A DNA stretch of 64,000 nt from Argentina anserina. Lineage: Eukaryota; Streptophyta; Magnoliopsida; Rosales; Rosaceae. A model generated the notes under the pieces. That model worked only from the letters and a program-made list of their open reading frames with translations. It was not told where the DNA came from and did no database searches. The stretch lies in the NCBI RefSeq assembly GCF_933775445.1, contig NC_065876.1:10106001-10170000 (forward strand), given 5' to 3'. Below are positions 50,142 to 59,122 of this stretch, one piece after another. Within the stretch, counting starts at the first letter, position 1. Every line of letters starts with the position of its first letter. Made by a program: the position numbers and the translations under genes.

Positions 50142-52412
50142 CTAGTCAATTCTCAGGTAGAGGTCATTTGAAACAGGAGAGGCTCTGTCACTCTCTGATG
50201 GTGATGAAGAAGAAAAGGCCCAAGGGTCTTCCCTTTTGAGGGAAATACGCCACTCGTCAATACATGGAATTTGGTGAGGTTCCAAACTTGGGGGAATGTT
50301 CTGATCTAGAATATTTAGAATCTTTTCTGTTTGTCCTAGCATGTGAACTGCGTGCCTTACACTTTCCTCCCTGTCTTCAATGGTGCTGTTCAGACACTTT
50401 GTGCTTATAACTTGCTGCAAGTTAGTGAGACAGGCACCCAGAATGTCAGCGATCATGACTGTCAGCACTTCAAGTAGTCTTTCATCTGTTTGGTTGAGGC
50501 TGCCTCTATGGTTTAGCAGAAGAGTTTGACATATCCTATACATGGAATTCGCAGCTAAATCCTTTATAGGCCATTTCGAAGGTGAATCTATGATACATGC
50601 ATTTATAGCTGTTTGGCTCCTTTTCGATTCTACGTATTTGACTTTTGCAGTTTCAGAAAGTTCTTCAAGTACTTCCTTTGAGCTTTTCCCCTGATGTGAC
50701 AGTTTACGAAGATCCACATCTAGCCATCTGTGGTAGAGATCGACCCCCAACCATACAATGGTTGCTGCCTTTCTGATGTTGGTAAGATCTTTACTTTCCA
50801 GGTGATTTTCAATGAAAGTTATGTATGTGAACCCTTCGTTTACACCGCGTATTAATCCTTTTATTGAAGAACTGCTGCTATTTGGAAGTGCAAGAGCAAT
50901 ACTGGCTAGTGTTGCAACTGGTAGCGCCCAACAATTTGGAGGTTCTTCACCATCTAGAGAGGGAACTTTGCTATTGTCAAAAGCTGTTACTCCTTTGAAT
51001 CCGTGTGAAAATGTTGATTTCTCCAACAGTGTGATAAGATGTTTAGGCTCACTTCTCCTTCCCATCTGGAACCAATGATCAGTAGCATCACAATTGCTTT
51101 TCGTCATGTGCCCAACTAATGCATCCTCCCCTTCAAGATGCAAAACATAACAGCTGAGATGCTCTAAGCTTGAGCTCGATTCTGATGACTTTAGGCCTGA
51201 GTCATTGCAAACAGTGTTGCATCTGATATTCTTCTTCAACTCTTTGCAGAAGTCGCAGCATACCAAGATTCTGCTTACAAAGAAAATGGAAATAAAGCGA
51301 ATTGCTTTGCTCATTATAACAGTCCCTGTCTGCATTCCAATACACAAGTCCAATAGCTTATTCTTTGTGTCGTGAACAAGCTTCCTGCAGTGTCTGCTTC
51401 TGATCCTTAAAGTAGTTGGACAGTCTTTCAACTCCATCAGTCCCTGAGTCCAGTACTTTTCTACTTTAAATTCTCCTTTGTAGGTTGCATTTCCTCTTTT
51501 TGAACACCTGAAGTTTATGGCGATGAACCATCTAGATGCTGGAGCAATTGTTCCTACTGCTACTGCGACTGTCTGTGTAACAAGAACCAAAGTGGTCGAC
51601 CATTTGTAGTCAGACTCCCCGCTACAAAACTTAAATGACCAGGGCATCAAGTAAGTTCGAAGTATGGCCTCTGCTAGAATCAAGGAACTCAATAGACAGA
51701 TTGCTCCAGAAGCTGTGCATGTCGCTGATCGCCCCATAACAAACTGGGGGCTGGAGGTATGAGCCATCATCCAGTATTTCATCAGATCCTCTCTCATTCT
51801 GCAAACAAGTTTCTGACCAGTTTCATTTGACCTCTGTTTCAGAGCTAATTGGTTTCTTCTGTTGTATTTGAGCTCTAAGTAATGCTTAGAAATCGGAACA
51901 GTTAAAGCAGAGAAATTCAGCATGATAAGCAAAACAAGCATGATGAACATAACAGAAGCATGTTCCTTCCAGAAAACAAAGATGGCACCAGTAGCTAATT
52001 GGATGCAGATATTCACAATAAGGGTAACTACCAATATTCCAAAAGCAATAACATTCATCATTAGTTCTTCATTTTCCATAACTCCGAGGGAAGGCATAGA
52101 GTTACCCATTACTGTGCAGACCAAAGCCGAGCTGCTGAGCTTTGCAAGCTGATCCTGACGGCTAGGCATGGCAGTGTTTAGATCCACTGATAATTTGATT
52201 GCCACACCTATCAGGGTCAAAGAAGTTGCGTTGATAGAGAAGAACTTGCAAGGAAACCAAAGTTTTCTGTGACGAATGCCATGGATGACATCTGCAGCCA
52301 TTGTAACTAGACAGGCCAGGGATGCAGCTGTTACATAGATGCCAATCCAAGGCATAGGGGCACTAAACTGTCCCTGGTTGAGGTTCCCATTGGCGTCGCA
52401 GCCGATTTTCAT
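50142..52412 (-). CDS. Plant membrane protein of unknown function, 756 residues
   Basis: This uninterrupted single-exon frame starts MKIGCDANGNLNQGQ and ends YLRID. The N-terminal half has about six or seven hydrophobic segments (residues ~20-42, 53-72, 118-143, 148-168, 230-255, 270-290, and ~365-380 with AIRFISIFFVSRILV), so it is a multi-pass membrane protein. The C-terminal half is soluble and helical, with CYVLHLEGEDALVGHM, EEPPNCWALPVATLASIALA and AATIVWLGVDLYHRWLDVDL, ending in a serine-rich tail. I recognise no catalytic motif. It resembles uncharacterised plant proteins found in small clusters, and a broken paralogue lies 5 kb away on the same strand (57085-63080), so the pair arose by local duplication. 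A minus-strand TATA box lies ~115 bp upstream. Confidence 0.85.
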   Translation of the reverse strand: MKIGCDANGNLNQGQFSAPMPWIGIYVTAASLACLVTMAADVIHGIRHRKLWFPCKFFSINATSLTLIGVAIKLSVDLNTAMPSRQDQLAKLSSSALVCTVMGNSMPSLGVMENEELMMNVIAFGILVVTLIVNICIQLATGAIFVFWKEHASVMFIMLVLLIMLNFSALTVPISKHYLELKYNRRNQLALKQRSNETGQKLVCRMREDLMKYWMMAHTSSPQFVMGRSATCTASGAICLLSSLILAEAILRTYLMPWSFKFCSGESDYKWSTTLVLVTQTVAVAVGTIAPASRWFIAINFRCSKRGNATYKGEFKVEKYWTQGLMELKDCPTTLRIRSRHCRKLVHDTKNKLLDLCIGMQTGTVIMSKAIRFISIFFVSRILVCCDFCKELKKNIRCNTVCNDSGLKSSESSSSLEHLSCYVLHLEGEDALVGHMTKSNCDATDHWFQMGRRSEPKHLITLLEKSTFSHGFKGVTAFDNSKVPSLDGEEPPNCWALPVATLASIALALPNSSSSSIKGLIRGVNEGFTYITFIENHLESKDLTNIRKAATIVWLGVDLYHRWLDVDLRKLSHQGKSSKEVLEELSETAKVKYVESKRSQTAINACIIDSPSKWPIKDLAANSMYRICQTLLLNHRGSLNQTDERLLEVLTVMIADILGACLTNLQQVISTKCLNSTIEDREESVRHAVHMLGQTEKILNILDQNIPPSLEPHQIPCIDEWRISLKREDPWAFSSSSPSESDRASPVSNDLYLRID

Positions 52413-52526
52413 CTTCTTAGCTTCTCAGGTGATCTTCTCTTAATTTGACCTAAACTTTCTGTTCGGCTTCTGCTGTTGCTCAAGGCTATCTGATCATATA
52501 GTGCCGGTCCACTTAGGTTACTATGG

Positions 52527-52534
52527 CTTATATA
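52527..52534 (-). promoter_or_regulatory. TATA box of the membrane protein gene
   Basis: On the minus strand the sequence reads TATATAAG, about 115 bp upstream of the ATG at 52412. The position suits a core promoter with a short leader. The rest of 52413-53037 holds no coding frame that I can support. Confidence 0.45.
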
Positions 52535-53042
52535 TGTGGACTGTGTTTGCTTTGATGATGCCTCCATTATTAATATTAGACTTGTTCTGAATTAGTTGTT
52601 TCACTTTCAGGTTAAAGATGAGGGAGCGTGCTAAGGTTTTCGTGTATTCTACTCATGAGAGTCAAGTGGTATCACCTTATGCTCATTTGAATATTCAGCG
52701 GTCAACATATCATCTTCGTCATACAATTTCTAATTGTACAGTAAGGCAGTAAGGATGGCTGAGGACGTCATTGCTTCCCTCACCATGCTTGGTTGGGAGC
52801 AGAAAATGGACGTGAAACGGTGAAACTTGGAAGTAAAATCTTTGTAGGGAATGTGCCACCAAACAGATGATGAAGAGAGGAGCACGATTTTGAGGAAGGA
52901 AGACTGAAAGGAGGCCGAAACTGAGGGATCAATTTATGGTCGGAGAGACGACACTTGTGGTTCAGGTCACAGAGTAGTCAGGTGAAGATTGTTCTGTCTT
53001 TGTAAGTTTGTATTATAGGAGAGGAAAAACTAAAACGAATTC

Positions 53043-53519
53043 TATTGAAGTATGGTTGTTGATTATGAAGTTTACAGGCTTATATGCAGTGATATGCAGA
53101 GGTTCGCAGGGGATGCAAGTAGAGCTGCAGCCCTCCAGTTTTTTGGTTGTCGTTTGTTCCCGTTGCTGTCATTCTCAATTAATGGAAAGGTGGTCGTATG
53201 CTCATTTTTGTGTCGTCCTCTTTCGAATCAGTGCATTAAAAGCAGAATCGTGGGTTGTTGGCTTTTTCTCCTTGATATCAGTTTGTGAACACTTCTTCCC
53301 TTGTTTTTTGGTTCTGTACATGCTTAGGTTAGATAGATAGTCGTTGTGTTAGTCTTAGATATAGATTATTTTGAAGTGTGTGATGTACATTAGTTTATAG
53401 CTCAGTTTTCTTCTTTGTACTGATATATTCATGCAGTCCATATCTTGTATTTTTGAGCTTAGTTTTTAATACATTGAGTTGAAGCTCTAAAACATTCTCT
53501 TCTTATTCTCTCATTCTAT
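53043..53519 (+). repeat. 5' LTR of the 53-kb copia element (3' end lost)
   Basis: It is a close direct copy of the 3' LTR over its whole length, with shared GGTTGTCGTTTGTTCCCGTT. Matching stops at TCTCATTCTAT (53519), about 15 bp short of the 3' copy's end. No tRNA-Met primer site follows. Confidence 0.9.
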
Positions 53520-53574
53520 AGTTTGCGAATAAGATCATTTTGATGATGAGATATATATATATATATATATATAT

Positions 53575-54454
53575 ATTGAGATTTTGATTTGATTGTACAA
53601 TATAACGTGATGCTTATTGTACGTGGTTTTAACATTGAGTTTTGTTAAAACGTGTTTTGTCTTCGGACGTGTTTATGTCTTCAGACGTGTTGGCATGTCG
53701 GAACCTAGCTTTTGGCCGGGCGAAAGTTACGATATAGTTAGAGCTCTAGTCTGTCTGCCGGGGCACTACATATGAGGTAACAGATGAGTTATCGGCTTAT
53801 GAGTACCCATATATTTTTGATATTGGATGACAGATGGTTGTCCAATGTCGGCGGCGTACTACATGAGGGGTAACAGAGGGGTACCAGCGCTCATGAGTAC
53901 CCGTATTATAAATGCATTTGGGTAAACAGAGGGGTTGCCCAATTCTCATGAATACATATTTTCTCACATTATTAGACAACCAGATGGGCCGTCTAATGAG
54001 TCATGAGTGCATTTATATTTGTTGTTTTGTGGATTTTCGTATATATTGATATGCGAGTTATATTGTTGTTTTACTCATACGAGCTGCAAAGCTTACCGGG
54101 TTTGTGTTTACAATCCCGGTGCACCTATTTGATGGTGTAGGGGATAACTCTGTAGGTGTGGCTTAGCGAAAATCGACGGACCACTCAGAGGATTTGAAGT
54201 TATTTATTTCCATCTTGTGGTGAGGACTTTGTGTGGATTTCTTTGTGAGGATTTTGTGAGGATTATACATTTCCATTTGTTATAATGTTGAATTATAAAT
54301 TTTGGTTTGTAATAATCGGTTTGACTGAGTTGTATTTTGAACTCAGAGATGATCCGCTGTGATATTTAAATGATTTCGATTCATTGAGATTGATTTAGTG
54401 TTTTTCATGACTTTGAAATTTGAGTTTTATACTCGAAATTTTGGGGTCGTGACA
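53575..54454 (-). repeat. Truncated LTR D-family fragment inside the copia element
   Basis: On the minus strand it begins TGTCACGACCCCAAAATTTC at 54454 and follows solo LTR D through the ATTACTGAGTT-like, ACCGGG and GACATAAACACGT regions. It covers only about the first 1.1 kb of D, then ends near an (AT)n run (53552-53574). No target duplication was found, so it was probably cut by the deletion that removed the copia 5' half. Confidence 0.75.
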
Positions 54455-54456
54455 GA

Positions 54457-56186
54457 GAGTGTAGAGAAATTGTTCCAGATGAGTCTCAATCCTCATCAAA
54501 AAGGTATCCTAGTCGGACTCGGACAACCAATGTCAGATTGAACGGATTTGAGATGTATAAGCCAAAACATCCTCTTGGAAACATTGCCACATTGAATTCG
54601 GCTTCTCTTGCACACAATGCTTTTCTCAACAGCCTGTGTGACTCTTCTGAACCAAAAAATTTTGAGGAAGCTAATCAATCTGCTCTTTGGAGATAGGCTA
54701 TGAATGATGAATTGAAAGCTCTACATGACAATCAAACATGGAGTGTTGTTCCTCTTCCAAAAGGACATAAAGTTGTTGGTGCTCGTTGGATTTACAAAAC
54801 CAAATTTCACTCAGATGGAACTATTGAGAGGCACAAAGCTAGATTGGTTGCTCGTGGTTTCACTCAAATCTTTGGAGTTGACTACAAGGAGACCTTTGCT
54901 CATGTTGCTAAGATGAACATAGTTCGTGTGTTGTTATCAGTTGTTGTGAATAGTGGATGGAATCTTTTTCAAATGGATGTAAAAAAAATGCTTTTTTGCA
55001 TGGTGACTTGGAGGAAGATGTGTACATGCATCTACCTCCAGGCCATGAACAAGAGAAAGAGGCAGGAATGATCTGCAAGCTTCATAAGGCCATATATGGT
55101 CTAAAACAATCCACAAGAGCTTGGTACTCTAAGTTAAGTTCTGTTCTTTTTGCTTCAGGGTTCAAAAGGAGTCATGGTAATTCTTCTATGTTTGTTCGAA
55201 ATGGAAAAATGGGAAGACTCATAGTCTTGGTCTATGTTGATGATCTTATTATTATTGGAGATAGTGACTCAGAGATTCAAGCCTTGAAAAAATCTCTTCA
55301 TTCTACATTTGCTATCAAGGATTTAGGAAGGCTGCGTTATTTCCTTGGAATTGAAATGGATCAAACACCTGGTCAGTTATTCTTGAATCAAAGAAAATAT
55401 ATTTCTGATTTTCTTCATGAAGTTGGTATGCAAGATACTAAAATAGCTCACTCTCCTCTACCTAGCAATCTTAATCTTGACACAGAAAGTGAGAGTCTCC
55501 CTGATATCGCTCATTATCAAAGATTGGTTGGTAAGTTAATCTACTTAACTATTACTAGACCTGATATCACTCATGCTGTTCGTCTAGTCAGTCAGTTCAT
55601 GCACTCTCCACATTCATATCATTTGCAACTTGTTAAGCGTATCCTTAGGTATCTTAAAGGCTCTATGACTAAGGGAATTTTCATGAAAAAGCATAGCCAT
55701 TTTAAACATGAAGGATATACAGATTTGGATTGGGCAGGAAATGTTCTTGATAGAAAATTCACAACTGGTTTTTGTACTTTTGTTGGTGGAAACTTGGTTA
55801 CATGGAAAAGTAAAAAACAGTCTGTGGTTGCTAGATCAAGTGCAGAGGCTGAGTACAGGGCAATGGCTTTAGCTGCATGTGAACTCATCTGGTTAAAGAC
55901 TCTTCTCAGTGATCTTGGCATTATTGTATCTACTCCTATCATCTTACATTGTGATAACCAAGCCGCAATGCATATTGCTGCAAATCCTGTGTTTCACAAG
56001 AAAACCAAGCACATTGAAGTGGATTGTCATTTTATTCGAAATCAAGTTCAGTCCAAGCTTCTTTCCACTGCATATATCAAGTCTAGTGAGCAGCTTGCGG
56101 ATGTGTTTACAAAGATTTTGCCAACTACTCAGTTTGGTCATCTATTGTTCAAGCTTGGCTCTAGAGACTCTCTTGATCTAGTTTGA
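54457..56186 (+). pseudogene. Copia pol: end of integrase, reverse transcriptase, RNase H
   Basis: The piece starts in the integrase C-terminal linker (YPSRTRTTNVRLNGFEMYKP), then the reverse transcriptase (TWSVVPLPKGHKVVGARWIY, RHKARLVARGFTQ, YVDDLIIIGD intact) and RNase H (YTDLDWAGN, SSAEAEYRAMA, HCDNQAAMHIA). An in-frame TAG at 54694-54696 precedes the RT. A run of eight A at 54981-54988 breaks the frame in the conserved MDVK-AFLHG region. Otherwise the frame is open to TGA at 56184-56186. Confidence 0.9.
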
Positions 56187-56193
56187 GGAGGAG

Positions 56194-56696
56194 TATTGAA
56201 GTATGGTTGTTGATTATGAAGTTTACATGCTTATATGCAGTGATATACAGAGGTTCGCAAAGGATGCAAGCATAGCTGCAACCCTCCAGTTTTTTGGTTG
56301 TCGTTTGTTCCCGTTGCTGTCGTTCTCAGTTAATGGAAAGGTGGTCGTATGCTCATCTTTGTGTCGTCCTTTTTCGAATCAGTGCATTAAATGCAGAATC
56401 GTGGGTTGTTGGCTTTCTCTCCTTGATATCAGTTTTGTTGTTCACAAACTGATCTTCTTCCCTTGTTTTCTGGTTATGTACATGCTTAGGTTAGATAGAT
56501 AGTCGTTGTGTTAGTCTTAGATATAGATTATTTTGAAGTGTGTGATGTACAATAGTTTATAGCTCAGCTTTTTTTTTTTTACTGATATATTCATGCAGTC
56601 CATATCTTGTATTTTTTAGCTTAGTTCTTAATATATTAAGTTGAAGCTCTAAAACATTCTCTTCTTATTCTCTCATTCTATTCCTTAAATTCAACA
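56194..56696 (+). repeat. 3' LTR of the 53-kb copia element
   Basis: The polypurine tract TTGAGGAGGAG directly precedes the LTR start TATTGAAGTATGG. It ends TTCAACA, followed by target duplication AATTC. Its 503 bp complete the end missing from the 5' copy. Confidence 0.9.
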
Positions 56697-56701
56697 AATT
56701 C

Positions 56702-57084
56702 CATACATAACAAATTATTGTTCATGCTGAAGTGTTGAACCTTATATCCTTCATTACAAGTAAACTCATCTTATATCCTTCATTACATGTAAACTCATCT
56801 TATGGACAAGTATCAATATGGGTGAACGAAAGCTTACACGTTAGTATGAAGATTACAAGCCCTAGATATATGAATGTGATGATAAGAAAGCCATCGGTAG
56901 GCTAAAGTTTATATGGCCGGAAAGGGTGCTCGCCTGCTCGGTACGCTAGTAATGGCCTGAGCTCTGAGAGCATTATCTGAAAGCCAAAGTAAACTGCGCG
57001 GACTTAATGTATCGAGCTAATAAAATTTATAACGTGTTTTGAGCTTGTAAATTACCTCTGTTTAAGCTCAGCTCGGTGTTTATG
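56702..57084. other. Intergenic, downstream of the broken paralogue
   Basis: The stretch holds a short direct repeat of CATCTTATATCCTTCATTAC (56754 and 56781 areas) and nothing coding. It is probably the former 3' region of the broken membrane-protein paralogue. Confidence 0.4.
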
Positions 57085-57359
57085 TCAGGGAGACATCACT
57101 TGAACCAGAAGAGGCGATCCGTCACACTCTGAGTTTGATGGAAATGAAGAGAAGGCTGAGGGTATCATGTTCCGTTTGTGTGACAAACGCCATTCATCAA
57201 TGCATCCCATTTGGTGAGCATCCAAGTCCGGAGGAATTCCCTTGTTAACAATCTCAAGAATCCTCTCAGTCTTACTGAGAATGTAAACTGCATGCCTCAC
57301 AGTTTCTTCCCTCTCTTCAATTTTGCTGTTGAAACACTTCATCGCTACAACTCTCTGTG
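57085..57359 (-). pseudogene. Membrane protein paralogue, C-terminal piece
   Basis: On the minus strand it encodes MKCFNSKIEEREETVRHAVY, KTERILEIVNKGIPPDLDAH and CIDEWRLSHKR, matching the C-terminus of the intact gene (CLNSTIEDREESVRHAV..., CIDEWRISLKR), with a different last ~10 residues (ending VQVMSP). The piece begins at the copia target duplication (57355-57359). An upstream in-frame extension is LTR sequence, not gene. Confidence 0.85.
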
Positions 57360-57624
57360 TGTAGAAATCCATAGGCATGAACAAAGGCATATGGAGCAAT
57401 TTTCTCTTTTGTTGTATTGAGATTGTTGAAACTGGATATACAATGAACAATGTTTATATACAAGCAAAAACACTATTTTCTCCTAAAATAAAGCTAACGG
57501 GGCAGGGATTAAACCATGCCTTACCACCATGCTTCACAGTAAACAGCAGGTGAACCAACTAAAGTAAAAACAGATCCATGAATCTATGAATCAAGCAGTC
57601 CATACATAGAACCATGCTGCAATA
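57360..57624 (-). repeat. 3' LTR of the young copia element, with polypurine tract
   Basis: Read on the minus strand it runs TATTGCAGCATGG to TTTCTACA, 265 bp. The tract TTGAGGGGGAG is at 57625-57635. A TATATAAAC box lies near 57452-57460, just beyond the 117-bp segment (about 57459-57575) missing in the 5' copy. Confidence 0.95.
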
Positions 57625-57631
57625 CTCCCCC

Positions 57632-59122
57632 TCAAGCTGGCTCAAAGATATTAATTGAGCCAAGCTTGCCTAAGATGAGCTGATATTGATCAGAAGGCAA
57701 GGACTTGGTGAAAATGTCAGCTAGTTGTTCTTCACTGCGAGTATATCTAGTTTCAATCACTTGAGCTTGTACCTGATTTCTAATATAGTGGCAGTCAACT
57801 TCAATATGTTTAGTGCGCTCATGAAACACTGGATTGGATGCTATATGCATGGCAGCTTGATTATCACAATGAAGAGAGATAGGCTTGCAAGTAGGAAAAC
57901 CTAAATCAGCTAGGAGACCTTTTAACCAAATTAATTCACAAGTTGCAGATGCCATTGCTCTATATTCGGCCTCTGCACTCGATCGAGCTACAACACTCTG
58001 CTTATTGCTTCTCCATGTTACTAAATTGCCACCTACAAAGGTGCAGAAGCCAGTAGTACTTTTTCGATCAAGTGCATTCCCTGCCCAATCAGCATCAACA
58101 AAACCAACTATATCTGTATGATCATTGCACCTGAGAATAATTCCTCTACCAATGGAGCCTTTCAAATATCTTAGAATGCGTTTCACAATTCTCAAATGGT
58201 GGTCAGTTGGGGCATGCATGAATTGGCTAACAATGCTCACAGCATAGGAGATATCAGGGCGAGTAATTGTGAGGTAAATGAGTTTTCCAACTAACCTTTG
58301 ATAATCCTGCAAGTTAGAGAGAGAATTTCCAGGAGAGTCAAGAATGAGTTTGCTTTCAAGGGGGGTTCTAGCTGGTTTGCAATCAAGAACATCTGCTTTA
58401 GCAAGAAGATCTAGCACATACTTTCGCTGATTAAGAAATAAACCCTTTTGAGAAGATGCCATTTCAATACCAAGGAAATATTTGAGAACTCCCAAGTCTT
58501 TCATTGCAAATTTTGCTTGAAGTGATTGCTTGAGAGACAAAATTTCATCACAATTATCACCAGTAATAATCAAATCATCCACATATATAAGAACCATCAG
58601 CTTTCCATGTAAACCATCTCGAATGAACAATGAAGAGTCTGCATTGCTTCTAGAAAACCCTACTCCTTCAAGAACTGAACTGAGCTTTGCATACCATGCT
58701 CTAGGTGACTGTTTCAAGCCATAAATAGCTTTATGCAGTCTGCAGACCAAGCTTGGATCAGTAGCTTGTGGATGTCCAGGAGGCAATCTCATATATACCT
58801 CTTCTTGTAATTCACCATTCAAAAAAGCATTCTTTACATCCATTTGATGTAAAGACCAATTTTTATTAACTGCAACAGACAACAAAACTCTCACTGTATT
58901 CATCTTTGCAACTGGTGCAAAGGTTTCCTTGTAGTCCACTCCATATGTTTGAGTGAAACCACGAGCTACTAATCGTGCTTTATGCCTCTCCAAGGTTCCA
59001 TCAGCATGAAGTTTGTTCTTGTAGATCCATTTGCTGCCAACAGCCTTTTTTCCCTCAGGAAGCTTCACAATGCTCCAGGTCTTGTTGTTTTCAAGGGCAG
59101 TTAACTCATCTTGCATATCTTT
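57632..59122 (-). CDS. Copia reverse transcriptase and RNase H (part of broken pol)
   Basis: The frame is open for 494 codons from QDELTALENNKTWS. RT motifs are intact: RHKARLVARGFTQTYGVDYK, HQMDVKNAFLNGEL, YGLKQSPRAWY, YVDDLIITGD and KDLGVLKYFLGIE. RNase H follows with VDADWAGN, SSAEAEYRAMA, CDNQAAMHIA and RTKHIEVDCHYIRNQV, holding its acidic residues. It would copy element RNA into DNA. It is separated from the integrase by a TAG at 59123-59125, so it would not be made as part of a full polyprotein. Confidence 0.92.
   Translation of the reverse strand, partial: KDMQDELTALENNKTWSIVKLPEGKKAVGSKWIYKNKLHADGTLERHKARLVARGFTQTYGVDYKETFAPVAKMNTVRVLLSVAVNKNWSLHQMDVKNAFLNGELQEEVYMRLPPGHPQATDPSLVCRLHKAIYGLKQSPRAWYAKLSSVLEGVGFSRSNADSSLFIRDGLHGKLMVLIYVDDLIITGDNCDEILSLKQSLQAKFAMKDLGVLKYFLGIEMASSQKGLFLNQRKYVLDLLAKADVLDCKPARTPLESKLILDSPGNSLSNLQDYQRLVGKLIYLTITRPDISYAVSIVSQFMHAPTDHHLRIVKRILRYLKGSIGRGIILRCNDHTDIVGFVDADWAGNALDRKSTTGFCTFVGGNLVTWRSNKQSVVARSSAEAEYRAMASATCELIWLKGLLADLGFPTCKPISLHCDNQAAMHIASNPVFHERTKHIEVDCHYIRNQVQAQVIETRYTRSEEQLADIFTKSLPSDQYQLILGKLGSINIFEPA

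Larger units (their letters stand above)
53043..56696 (+). mobile_element. Ty1-copia element, internally deleted
   Basis: Direct LTRs at 53043-53519 and 56194-56696 begin TATTGAAGTATGG. The 3' LTR ends CAACA. A perfect 5-bp duplication AATTC flanks the element (53038-53042 and 56697-56701). Pol is copia-type. Gag, protease and most of the integrase are missing, and in their place lies a truncated minus-strand piece of LTR D (53575-54454). The end of the 5' LTR and the primer site are lost at the same junction. Confidence 0.9.

Noticed and set aside
57085..57450. Apparent fusion of LTR sequence with the paralogue C-terminus
   Set aside because: The frame begins at TTG, not ATG, and its first ~30 codons are copia LTR; it is chance continuation.
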